Below are positions 22,885 to 33,708 of a stretch of DNA of 64,000 nucleotides, piece by piece. Position 1 is the first letter of the stretch, and every line of letters starts with the position of its first letter. The DNA is from Vitellaria paradoxa. Its lineage: Eukaryota; Streptophyta; Magnoliopsida; Ericales; Sapotaceae. The stretch is taken from positions 51,298,372 to 51,362,371 of the forward strand of contig CM034240.1 in the NCBI GenBank assembly GCA_019916065.1, given 5' to 3'. The notes beneath the pieces are model-generated. The model had not been told where the DNA came from. It did no database searches and saw nothing but the letters and a program-made list of their open reading frames with translations. Made by a program: the position numbers and the translations under genes.

Positions 22885-23275
22885 GTGCTTCCGTACGCCT
22901 TCAACCTTTCAACGCGCCTCTCCGCACCTCCTTCAACCTTTCAACGCGCTTTTCTGTGCCTCCTTCAACGCGCTTTTTCGCGCCTCATTCAACGCGCTTT
23001 TCTGTGCCTCCTTCAACGCGCTTTTTCGCGCCTCATTCAACGCGCTTTTCTGCACCTCCTTCAACGCGCTTTTTTTTGCGCCTCATTCAACGCACTTTTC
23101 TGCGCCTCCTTCAATGCCCTTTTTTTTGCACCTCCTTCAACGCGCTTTTCTGCGTCTCATTCAACCAGTTTTTCGCGTCTCTTTTAACGCACTTTTTTTG
23201 CGCTACCTTCACGCGCTTCAATGCGCCTTAAAAATTTTAACGCGCTTCTCTGCGCCTCCTTCAATGCGTTTTTCA
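22885..23275. repeat. Minisatellite of 24-bp units in the first internal part
   Basis: About 14 imperfect units alternate between forms ending CTGTGCCTCCTTCAACGCG and CGCGCCTCATTCAACGCG. Since 24 is a multiple of three, all three + frames stay open across it (for instance 22885-23187 and 22956-23231), giving 8-residue repeats such as STRFFAPH. These open frames come from the repeat and are not evidence of a gene. Confidence 0.85.
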
Positions 23276-23396
23276 TATGAACTCCATTGCTCAGACTGCT
23301 GATTATTTCCCAAACCTCTCCCTCCTGGACGATTTCATGAATTTGTTTCTAAACTCAAGTTGGTCTCTCCTATACCTCCTTGAGTTTGCCGGGGGG

Positions 23397-23708
23397 TGTT
23401 AGATTATTTTTAAAATATTCCTATATATATATATATCCTAAATTGATACGTATCCTAAATTAGATATCTTAAATTAGTCATAATCCTATCTCATTCCTTA
23501 TTTTGTATATCCTATCATAATTAGGATTACTATCTCCTATCAGGATTAGAATTATTGTCCTCTTATATAAGGGATCTTGTAACCTTGTATTCTCACACAC
23601 AGAAATCATCAATATTAATACATAATTCTTTTAATACACAATTTAATATAAAGTTTTAGTATACAGAATTTTTCTAGTTTCCTTTTATTTCTTTTTATTT
23701 TCTTAATA
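23397..23708 (+). repeat. LTR2 of the TRIM-like chain
   Basis: Matches LTR1 through TCATCAATATTAATACATAA, then carries about 60 extra bases and ends ...TTCTTAATA instead of CTAACA, before a second TGGTATCAGAGC. Confidence 0.75.
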
Positions 23709-24229
23709 TGGTATCAGAGCACGTGGTTTTTGATCCCGGGTAGACTAGATATCCAACGATCACATCTTTGACCGCCAGTGTTGCCCTTCCTGGCGTCGTC
23801 GCTGCCTCCGCTGCTCCTCTACCCAATTTCATATTACTTTTGTTTATGCCATATCTGATTTTTTTAGAAATTTTTAAATTTCAAATTTCTCTTTTAGAGA
23901 TATTTGTTGCTACTTCAGTTTCTCTATTGAAGACCCTAATCACTCGTTTGAAGACATACACATGCTATCTTGCGCTCTTGGCTTTGCGTATTTTGGCCAT
24001 TCAACGCATTTCCCCTTGTAAGATCATTTCATGGTAATCTACGTTTGTGACATTGAGGCACATTAGTAGATTTGGACTCGTGATCTTATGGCGTCTAATC
24101 AAGTCTATGTTCATGATCTCTCAAGACGTGTAATCTCTCAAAGCTACAGCGTATTCGTGACTGCTTTCAAATTCTTATTCTCCAAACTCAAGTTGGTATC
24201 TAATTTTCTATCTTGAGTTTGAGAGAGGG

Positions 24230-24295
24230 TGTTGACATATATAAGATATAAAAATTTAGAAATTATAATTAGGAATTTTTTTTTTTATTCTAACA
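24230..24295 (+). repeat. LTR3, internally deleted remnant
   Basis: Begins TGTTG after a purine-rich GAGAGAGGG and ends TTTATTCTAACA like LTR1, but only 66 bp long. Probably an internally deleted copy. Confidence 0.5.
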
Positions 24296-26155
24296 TTTGG
24301 GAGCCAAACAAAGCCTCACAATTGCTAGTATGTTGCAAGCTTGCTTATTTTAAATAACTAGTGTTCACGTATAAGAGGTCTTAATTAATCCATCATTTAT
24401 CTTTCATTTTTTGTTTTCTTTTTGTTTGTTTTGAGAAATATATCGATTAATTTTAATTCTTTCTTTTTTCTTGACTCTTTTTCAATCAAGATATATGAAT
24501 CCATGGATCTCTATATCAATTTCATGAATTTATCTATTTATATGCAAATCCTTTTTATGAATTAACAAAAATGTACAGAAACTTCATTTGACTCTGTCAT
24601 TATATGATTTTTCCTTTTTGTTTACCACTCCTTTTGGCGTGGATTGTACAATATAATAACAACACAATCACTAATTTGGTATATGAGTTTTTTTAAATAT
24701 CATGAGATTAATTTATTAAAATGTCATTAGAATGATAGGTACAAATGACAATTTATTCCAGAAACTTATAAACTTGATCTACCTCAACTTTAATAGAAAA
24801 TGCATGAGATTTGAAAAATGAAACTCGAAACAAATAACAGCTAAATAATAAAATCTGAGGTCAATATGAGATATGTTATGATTTTGATCATCCTATCCTG
24901 AGTAAATAATAAAATATTTTAAAATTTATTTTATATTAGGAAAGTACACAGACAATATCCGATAATGAAAAAAAAAATTACTTAGCGGTTAATGCTTCTC
25001 AATTTTGATTTCTTTCTTCACTGAGATGTATATATATATATAAATGTTTTGAAGTTATCATTATTATTCTTCAATTTTTTTTCTTTCTTTCCTTTTTTTT
25101 TTTTTTAATTCTTGTGATTGTTTAGTGTTTCCTTATCTTTAATTATAATATGCTGTGACTTTAAGTTCTACTTATTCTATTTACTTCACCATTTTAGTTA
25201 TTTTATCACTTTTTTTTAAGCATCTCAAATCCTTTCTCGGTAAGTAATTAAATTTTTACCTATTTTTCAACTAAAAAGGTTTAAATAAATAAATGTAAAT
25301 TACCTTAGAGGGTATTTGTGGTATCTAAAACGTCATTATTCCGGGGAATGTATTGAGTATTTGAGTGTGCATAAACTCAGGCAGTTTTCCCCTTAGAATA
25401 AGCTACTGAAAGGTTAGCCTTTGGTTGTTAAGTAGTTGCAATCTAGTTTCATTCACATTTGTAAATTATATATAGAACGTTGCTTAATTACTTAGATTAG
25501 GAATCAGATATAGAATTATATATGTGTATATGTGTGTGAAAGATGAGATTAAGAGTGTGCATCATAACCACAAAAATTAAACAGGGGCATCATTTTAATA
25601 ACATTAAACATATGGTGTGCCCATTCTGTTCATACCTTTTAGCGCTGCCTAAGTAGATTAAAATTCATGATGTCACTATCGTCCCAGATCATTTTTCTAA
25701 GCCGGGGTTAGGTGTAATCAATTAACCCAGGTTGATGTAATCCTTACGTAATTATGTGTTTTCTATAAAATACAAAACTTCTGGGATGCATCTAATTTGG
25801 ATCATGAAGAGAGACAGTGTCTCAAAATTCAACAATATATTAGTTCTCTGAAAATAGAGAGAAGCATTGACTTCTTGCTCTTATTGCAGATCAAAACCTT
25901 ACACCTTTTCATAGTAATAGTATCTGTCTGTCCAGACTGTCCCCTAATTTCTATAGAGATCCATCACTTTATAAATGAAACTTCAATATATATAGAAAGA
26001 CTGCATCTACACTGTAGTTAATATAATCAACAGTTTTGCCGGTTAATCCCACCTTGCCACATGGCACATGGGGGAATTTGAACTAGAGCACTGCAGTGGC
26101 TCATCCGGGATTCAAACAAATCAACGACCGAAATTCGTCAGCAATTCTTTCTGAA
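24296..26155. other. Intergenic region between TRIM chain and kinase gene 3' end
   Basis: AT-rich, with short TA and T tracts. The open frame 25797-26021 has no recognisable homology. The last 150 bp or so is probably the 3' UTR of the - strand kinase gene. Confidence 0.55.
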
Positions 26156-28288
26156 CTATTCTTTCAGAGCTCTGTACAGAGCAGTATCTGAGTAGACAGC
26201 ACGCAATCTTATGGGCCTCAGATGGGGCCTGTGCCTACGACCTTTTCGGTGCCAGCGGCAGCCATTCTCATCATTTTCTACCATCTTTCCTTTCCTATTC
26301 TCTTTCTTCTTCTCCTCCTCTTTTTCTAATTCATCTTCGTTTGTTTTCTCAACAGAAACACTTCCTTTGTCACCGTCAGAGGGAACAATATACACGAAGG
26401 ACCTGGCTGGGATGTCATCTAAGTTCATAAGAGGTTCCAAGGTTTTGACAACATCGCTCATTGTGGGTCTGGATTTAGGGTGGTGGCTCAAGCACTGATA
26501 AGCCAACAAGGCAGCCTTCTTAGACCCTTGTACCGAGTACTGTCCTTCAAGTCTGGGATCCATTAGCCTGTCAACCTTCTGGGGTTCCTTCAATAGGGGC
26601 CTTGCCCATTCTACAACTCTCTGCTCTCTATTGGGACGGCTCTTGTCCATGGCTCGTCTCCCTGTTAGTAATTCCAATAAAACTACCCCAAAGCTATATA
26701 CATCACTCATCCTTGTCAAATGACCTGAAATTTTGTCAAAAAATGAAAAACATTTACAAATAGATCATAATTGTTTTGAAACTATTGAGTGTAGGCCATT
26801 CAGATAAAGAAAATGTTATCTTATAAAAAATTCATGATCAGAATAATCTGTTAATTATATTTAGTAGGTTATTTTTTACTTATTTATTTTTAAGTTATAC
26901 GCCCATTGACGTGACATTTTGGTATTTATTTCGGTAAGAAAATTGTATTACTCTTTAGATCTCCATTTAGAGTCCTATAAAAGTTCATAAATTGCAGTCT
27001 CAGATTCCTTGCAAGGTGTAAGAAGTTAGAAGTATTATGGAGATTTATGGAATTTTATGGAACTCAAAATGGAGTCAAAATTTAGTGTTGTTACCTGTCA
27101 TCAAGTACTCAGGGGCAGCGTAGCCTTGCGTGCCCATGATGCGTGTGGTGACGTGTGTGTCGTCTCCTTCTGGACCATCCTTTGCTAGCCCAAAGTCAGA
27201 GAGCTTGGCCGTGTAATTCTGAAAAGAGAAATAAATTAAATATCTTGACATTACTTCCTTTTCAACACAGAATGGTAATGCAGATACGGCAAACATGAAT
27301 TCATGTTGCACAGGAGAAGAATATTACGGAGTCTAGTAAGATGTTTGAAGGTTTAAAATCGCGATATATCACTGGTTTCTCTTCTCCATGGAGGAAAGCA
27401 AGGCCTTTTGCAGCACCAACTGCAATTTTTATCCTGGTTGACCATGGCAATGAAATGGAATATCCTGCATTGAGCATACAAAATAACATAATTACTTACA
27501 AGCCCATGCTTCTGTTGATGATCACCATATGGTGGCATTCAAAGTTTATTTATTTATTTATTTATTTTTATTTTTTTATTTTTGGGTTTCAGAAATTATC
27601 ATATGGAAAGGGTCATTAAAGAGATGAGGATATTAAAAAATACTTCTAAAGAGTTGGTTCTCTAGGTTGCCTCGTGCCATGTGCTCGTAAACAAGAAGCC
27701 TATGCTCATCCTCACAGCAATATCCGATTAACTTCACAAGATGGGGATGCCTCAGTTGTCCCAGGAAGATTACTTCAGCCTAAGAGTCAAAAATACGATC
27801 ATGAGTAAATTCATTGAATTAATAAAATTTTTTATCTAGTAAATTTTATTTTCTAGAGAATGTGAAGGAAAAAGGAAAAGTGAGTGAGTTGTGATGCTCA
27901 CCAGCCATTCCCTGTGACCTTGAGTGCCATCCAAATTCAGTAACTTAACAGCAACAGGCTGTGCTTCCAAGCCAGGTCTAAACTTGTCATCAATGAACCC
28001 CTTGTACACTGGACCAAACCCGCCTTCACCCAGATAATTGCTCGACGAAAAACTCTGCGTGATCACTTTCAGCTCTTCCAGCGTAAAGATTTGAAGGTTT
28101 GATCCAATCACTGAATTGGAGAGATCACTGACAGAAAGTGGGGAGCCAGGGTTGCTAAAATCCAAAAGTGACAGCCTCTGAAATGAGGTTTCTTTACTAC
28201 GAACACGATTTCTAGGCTTTGAGGGTGGTTTTTTCTTAGGCTTGAAGCAACTGGGTAAGATGGTTCTCAATGCGTTCTTGAGAGCCAT
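26156..28288 (-). CDS. Receptor-like cytoplasmic kinase, subfamily VII, RIPK/PBL-like (5 exons, 450 aa)
   Basis: Serine/threonine kinase of the kind that relays immune-receptor signals at the plasma membrane. Exons on the - strand: 28288-27902, 27779-27644, 27464-27328, 27218-27095 and 26724-26156; all introns are GT-AG and all phases join. Signatures: glycine loop GEGGFGPV (87-94), VAVK with K115, YRDFKPSN with D210, DFG 228-230, activation segment [16 protein letters not shown] 255-257. The N-terminal [19 protein letters not shown] and [13 protein letters not shown] match Arabidopsis RIPK and relatives. The N-terminus is MALKNAL, with no Gly2, so N-myristoylation is not predicted; C14 could be acylated. 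The C-terminal tail (about 395-450) is rich in E/K then R/H, longer and more basic than in RIPK. A small MITE lies in intron 4. The RLCK-VII call is firm; orthology to RIPK is likely but untested. Confidence 0.93.
26961..27074. mobile_element. Small MITE in intron 4 of the kinase gene
   Basis: 114 bp with inverted ends CTCCATTTAGAGTCC / GGAACTCAAAATGGAG (two mismatches and a gap). Its - strand interior (CCATAAAATTCCATAAATCTCC...TTACACCTTGCAAGGAAT...) resembles the small elements at 33582, 40400 and 47741. No certain target duplication is seen. Confidence 0.55.
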
Positions 28289-29363
28289 AGTCTATCCAAA
28301 AGATGGGTAATGGTTTAATTAAGTTTTGGTCTGCAGAGTTGGTTTAATTTAAATAAGGAAAGCATGAGATAAGAAAATATGTATGTGGTCGTAGTTAAAT
28401 TCTTGAGGTTTAGAATTGATGACCACCTCGGAACAAAGTCTAATATGTAATGATAACCAAAACTCGTTAATTCTTTTCCTCGTTTTACAAAGGAAATCTT
28501 CCATGTGTATGTTCTGATCTTTTCTATAGACACATAAATTATCTACATTAGAAGTCATGGGTCTCTCTCTCTATTAATTGGAGAATGAAATGACGACATG
28601 GTAGTGGCGGTTGAGCTTGCATTGAATTATTCAAATTAAAGGTCTGGCTAATTTTGCTTCACATGCTAATTAAACTACTTCAGTTTCTCTGTAATTTTGG
28701 TATATTTTTGGGAAAGATCAGATGGTCTGTGTTTGGATCTTTGTATTAATTTGTGGAGGAAAATAAAGAAAATTTATTTATTTTTTCTCTTTATTTGTCC
28801 GAATTTGAACCAAGCCAAATAGGCAACTTAAAATTCAAAGGTTTTTTTTTTCCAATATATTACTGGGTCAAGTTTACTTCTTCCCCTCACACTCAAATGA
28901 TAGAACTAGAAAACACAGGCTTTGGTTTCAAGCCGTCTTCTTTCTCAATTTCTCTTCAACGAGCATAATTATCATTCGAATGAAACACCATTATTATTTT
29001 TTATTTTTTTATTTTTTTATTTCTTGCTCATTTTCAATGAAATTATTATTATATGTATAAAGTCCAAACTGAGCAAACTCTAAATCAATAACGCAATGAC
29101 TGCCTTCGCACATTAACTACCCTTAATTGGCGTTACATTCCATCTATGTCATATATGATGAACCACTGAATCAGAAAAAGGGACAACAATTATTCAAAAG
29201 CTAATAGAATTTAATCATAAGGGGCAGAGGAAGTGAGAAGCTAACCAAAGGAAAGGAGGATTTTAGCCACGTACCCATATGTTTTTCCTAGTTTTTTTGA
29301 ATAATGAATACATATACATATATATATAACTTTTCCATGGCAAAAAGAGTGTACAATTTTAAT
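28289..29363. other. Upstream region of the kinase gene (- strand promoter side)
   Basis: No coding sequence recognised. Open frames at 28315-28558 (-) and 28753-28968 (+) have no family likeness. The region should contain the kinase promoter; no clear TATA box could be chosen. Confidence 0.5.
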
Positions 29364-29368
29364 GGATA

Positions 29369-30209
29369 TGAAAGTCTGAAATTTGCTGCTAGTGATTCCA
29401 ATCAATCAACCACACACACAATTGTGGCGAGATAGAAAGAACGAGGAAACAGACACAGGAAAACCTCAAACAAAACTTTCACTAAAATAAACGTTGGTTA
29501 CAAACTCAAACCCGATAAATCGATTCCTCGACCTTATACTCTTGTTGACGTTTGCTCGAATTCTCGATTCACCAACCCTTTTAGCGAAAGCCCTACGACT
29601 CCTTGAATGCACGATACTGACTCCTCAGTAGTTTTGCCGAATCCTCAGTAGCTTTGCTGAATCCTCAGTAGCTTTGCTGAATCCTCAGCGTGCACAAACC
29701 TTGAACCTGAACTCCTTCGGATTGAACATAAACATGTTTGCTAAGAGTTTGAGAGAATGATAAGACTTTCTGGCTCACGAACTGTTGTATATTCTCTCTG
29801 TGTGTGTAACTTAGAGTCATTCAGAAGGTATATATAGAAAAACCAGGGACGATTAGGGTTTCAGAGTTGTTGAATGAAGCCCGGATTATGCTTCTCGCAG
29901 GAAGGGTGCACCCACGATCATCCCGCAGCCTTCCCGCGGACATCCCACGAGTCAGAGCAGCCATCTCGCACGGTGAAATTTTCAAACTCATGTCTTAGTA
30001 TTATCTCGCGCCTTCCTGCGGCCATCCTGCGGTTTTCCTGCATTATTGACTTCTAACTCTTGTTTGGTTTTTTTAGACTTTCAATATTATGCAAACAATC
30101 TTATCTGAGGCATTTATACTTCTACTTGACTCAACCTACACTAAATCTAAATATTACAAAACATTATCTTTGATTATGAATTTGCCAATTTACAATTTTG
30201 GCCTTAACA
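29369..30209 (-). mobile_element. Solo LTR (841 bp) with perfect 5-bp target duplication
   Basis: The block begins TGAAAG and ends TTAACA, and is flanked by GGATA at 29364-29368 and GGATA at 30210-30214. On the - strand it starts TGTTAAGGCC, has a TATA-like CTATATATACC near 29840 and ends CTTTCA, so - is the likely sense. There is no internal domain or second LTR nearby, as expected after LTR-LTR recombination. Family unknown. Confidence 0.8.
29621..29690. repeat. 20-bp tandem repeat inside the solo LTR
   Basis: Three full units of ATCCTCAGTAGCTTTGCTGA type (the first with three changes) and a partial fourth lie in phase at 29621, 29641, 29661 and 29681. Confidence 0.85.
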
Positions 30210-30214
30210 GGATA

Positions 30215-31169
30215 AAATCACCTAATTAATTAATTAACTTGTTTTTTTTTAAATTACCAAAAAAAAACTTAATTTTTTTAATGTATTAATTTTCTAGGAC
30301 TTTCACGCTGGGTTCGCATTATTTACCCATGTGGGGAATCAGGCTCTGCAATTTATTTTGTTTTATTTTTCGGCAGAGAAAGAAGAGAGTCAATGAGCAT
30401 TCTCTTTCTTAAGAAGACTCTAAAATTTCGTGATTGACGGGGTACTTCCTTGCCATGGAGCCACCCCTTTGAAAACTCTATGCTCAACTGGAAAGTCACC
30501 GTTTGTTTGGCTGGGACTCTCAGTGGGCTGGGACTATTTGTGAGCTGTGACTCTGGCTGATGACTCCCAACTGCCGATGGTTGGTTGATCATTTCTATGC
30601 TAACATACAATATTTAGCCGTAAGGCGTCTGTTATGAATGAACTGACTAGTTATTTTCATATTTTTATACTTTTATTTTATCATATTTATTTGTAATGTT
30701 AATTTATATTTATTTTAAATGTTATTTTATTTGAAAAATAAAATAAAATGATAGTATAAAATTGATAATTTGATTTCATTGTATCAAATTGAGCCTGAGT
30801 ACTTTTACACACCGACGTGGAACGGTAAGAGAAAATAATATGTTCTTTACATTTGATTTATGAAAATCAAAGTTAATGTATATATATATATATATATTAT
30901 TTTATATATAAAAGGGGTATACAAGAGGAATGGAAATATTGTTACTGAAATAATTTTGTGACTGACCAATGGTGACGTGAACAAGCGTAGAAAAAATAAA
31001 AAAATAAACTACTATTGATACTCCAATCCCGCCTTACGGTTGTTATCAAATAAAAGGTGAGATAACATGCTATGTATAAATGTTATATATTTCTCTTTAG
31101 GGTGAGGCATTATGTATTGGGGCTTTATATTTGCAAATGAAAGTGTCCAAAAACTTATTTTCTAGGGGT
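30215..31169. other. Intergenic region, no gene seen
   Basis: AT-rich, with a TA microsatellite at about 30881-30898. The open frame 30353-30610 (-) shows no family. Confidence 0.55.
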
Positions 31170-31660
31170 GTATATGTTAGTCACAACCCACGAAACCTAG
31201 ATCCCATGGTTTCACAAAATGCTAAATAGGCACAAATCTTTTGGTAGTGATGGTTCAAAATGATATTACGGGACCACGAGTGTTACAAAAAATAATAAAA
31301 AAAAAAAGTAGAAAAGAAAAAAAGAAAAAAAAATGTCTTATATATGATCCCAATTAAATTTATGGTAGGTCTTTTTAACTAGTGCCTTAATAGTCAACCA
31401 ATCTTAGATCTCATGGTTGCATAGAAGATTAAGGGTATGTGTGGAATGATAAAAAGTGAGATAAAATGAGATAAAATAAAATAAATTATAGATTTGTAAA
31501 TTGTACTATGAGATAAAAGGGAATAACTTTTACAATTTTTTAGAATTTTTTATCATTTTTCAGAGTTTTTTGTCATCTCTAACAGAGCCTAAGTCGGCAC
31601 AATATTTTTAAATAATGATAGTTCCAAACGATGTTATGAAACATAAGTTTAAGAAGAGCA
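31170..31660. repeat. Old tandem duplication, second copy carrying a MITE
   Basis: 31170-31280 (GTTAGTCACAACC...TAGATCCCATGGTTTCACAAA...GGCACAAAT...TGATGGTTCAAAATGATATTACG) is repeated at about 31390-31650 (ATAGTCAACC...TAGATCTCATGGTTGCATAGAA...GGCACAATA...TGATAGTTCCAAACGATGTTATG). The second copy is interrupted by the element at 31433-31589. Confidence 0.7.
31433..31589. mobile_element. 157-bp Tourist-like MITE with TAA duplication
   Basis: Ends GGGTATGTGTGGAATGATAA and (inverted) GGCTCTGTTAGAGATGACAA match at 13 of 20 positions. TAA flanks it at 31430-31432 and 31590-31592. The other copy of the surrounding duplication lacks it, acting as an empty site. PIF/Harbinger type by the TAA duplication. 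Confidence 0.75.
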
Positions 31661-32688
31661 ATCTTACGCATTAATTTTATATTAAAGTCTTGCTACCCAA
31701 TACTTTAAAAATAGTAATTAAAGATTTATAACAACACGATATTGTTCAAAATATTAAATCATCTAATCTTTTAAAACAACTAACAAATACCAAAATACCT
31801 TTTTATCTTCTCAAAATATTTTTACGTGTCTCTTTTATATTATTTTATCAATTATGTGAAAAGGCATTTTTTAGTATTTGCCTTTTTTAACTTAAAATAT
31901 GTGTTTGCCAGCCACAACTTCGTATTGAAGTCATGGTTACAGAAGGCAACTGATTAATTAGTCATCTGTGTTTGGTGTTGAAGTTTAAGAGAGAGTTTTA
32001 CCCCAGGATTATCACCTCCACTCATCACAGCAATAGGGGAGGCGTGAGACACACTCAGTCCGAAAATCCCAATTAATGCATAATTCAAGATGTTATGGTG
32101 TCTATATATAAATATATATATTATAGAGAGAGAGAGAGAGAACTTTTTTAGTTTTTAATCTTTGATTACAACCTGCACCATTCATGTGTGAAGAAGGAAG
32201 ACTCGAAGAAACTCGTATGCATTTGTGGAAACAGGCCTAAAAAAATTTTCCTTGGTTTCCTATATTCATTTCAACCTTAATTAGGTTGATGCATTAGGTT
32301 TTCAACGTAGAAATCAATAAAGATCTTTACAATGAAATCAGAATCTTGGTTGGTAAGGAAATTAATTTGGCAGTGCTGTGAAGACTCATCCACTAGAGAC
32401 CTAGCACACAACCCTGCCCACACAAATGCCGATGGTTCAAACCCAGAAAGGGTCCAAAATGGCAAGTGACGTGCATTGAATTACCAATTAAACAAAACAA
32501 AAAATAAATAAATTGAGAGAGAGAGAGAGAGAGGGGGGGGCCGAAATTCTGAAAAATTACCCAATTTGCTTCACCCAGATCGCAAGTTTAAGGTTTTTAT
32601 CTGGTTTGTCAAACAGCTTTGCAACTCCAATGGACCATCAAATATTTTCTTCCAGCCTGTATTGACGATATCTGCATGCAATACATAC

Positions 32689-32721
<33 letters not shown>

Positions 32722-33578
32722 AAAGAACTGAATCAAAAGTCCTATTTCCAAACCCACCCACATTGACGCCCTTTTTTCCCCATTCTGGCACACCAGAATT
32801 GATGCTTCAGGATCCTCACAAACTCAAATTGTCATATTGAATAACCTTCACAAGAAATATGAGTTAATTTGAATCCACACTGGCTACGATTTTTGTCATC
32901 CCACATCTTCAAAGAACGCTTCACATTTGTGCTAGCTTGTTTGGGTTGTTTTTGTGCCTGCGAGCCCAATTCAAACCCCGTTTCGTTGCCAAAAAAAATA
33001 AAGTTAAGTAGTTTTAGCAATTTTTTCGTTCTTCAATGCTTCTTAATATTATAAAAAATTGTTAAAAATTTTTCTAACATTTAACGAAGCAATCAAAAGT
33101 TTTTGGAAGATACTAAAAATTTCTTCAATTTTTTATCATAAAATCAAAAGTAACTAAAAGTTTCTAAATTTGTAAAATTTCACCAAACCATCAAAAATCT
33201 CATTTATTAAAAATGCTAATAAAGATTCTTAAAAGTCAACACTTTATTTTTTATACAACCAAATGCAGCCTTCAATAACAGTACTGTTAATAGTTGTATT
33301 GGTGGCAAATATAGTGTAACATTTTTTTTTATTACCTGAAACTCCATTAATTTATTGTAACTCTTAATAATATAGTATAACATATACAAAATATATATAC
33401 CAAATTAATATAAAATAATTAAAATTTAGTACAATGATAGAGCTATAACATTATTAAAATTTCTAAAAACCATTATATAATAGACGATAATAGCCATTAT
33501 TTTAAAATATGGACATAAACTAAATACGTACAGAATGAGAGTAGGTGAGATTTTAAACTTGATTAGATGTGTTTACAT
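31661..33578. other. Intergenic region with microsatellites
   Basis: (GA)n at about 32128-32142 and 32515-32533, a compound (ATAC)n(AT)n at 32682-32720. No gene recognised; open frames over 32566-32840 are made by the microsatellite. Confidence 0.6.
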
Positions 33579-33581
33579 TAA

Positions 33582-33705
33582 TGCTCTATTTGAAGCTTTA
33601 TAAACTACAATAAATTTTTATAAAATTTGAATTTTTACACAGTGCAGGAATTACAAAACTGTAATTTTTACCAATTTATACTTTTTTTTCACTCCAAACA
33701 CTCTC
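33582..33705. mobile_element. 124-bp TAA-flanked MITE
   Basis: TAA at 33579-33581 and 33706-33708; inverted ends TGCTCTATTTGAAG and CTCCAAACACTCTC (partial). The core AATTTTTACACAGTGCAGGA, AATTACAAAACTGTAATTTTTA is shared with 40400-40552 and 47741-47862. Confidence 0.6.
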
Positions 33706-33708
33706 TAA

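Larger units (their letters stand above)
22492..24295 (+). mobile_element. TRIM-like chain: LTR - internal - LTR - internal - short LTR
   Basis: LTR1 22492-22733 (TGTTAG...CTAACA) is followed by the primer site TGGTATCAGAG. A 663-bp internal part follows, ending in a purine tract (GCCGGGGGG). LTR2 is 23397-23708, again followed by TGGTATCAGAGC at 23709. The second internal part of about 510 bp ends GAGAGAGGG, and a 66-bp LTR-like end (TGTTG...TTCTAACA) spans 24230-24295. The internal parts carry no gag or pol domains. Both end in the same phrase (AAACTCAAGTTGGT...CTTGAGTTTG) before the purine tract. Flanks TGTGG (left) and TTTGG (right) could be a mutated 5-bp duplication. The sharing of LTRs between units is known for TRIM retrotransposons. 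Confidence 0.8.

Noticed and set aside
22885..23275. CRISPR array or repeat protein gene
   Set aside because: Units are directly adjacent without unique spacers, and this is plant nuclear DNA; open frames result from a 24-bp period.
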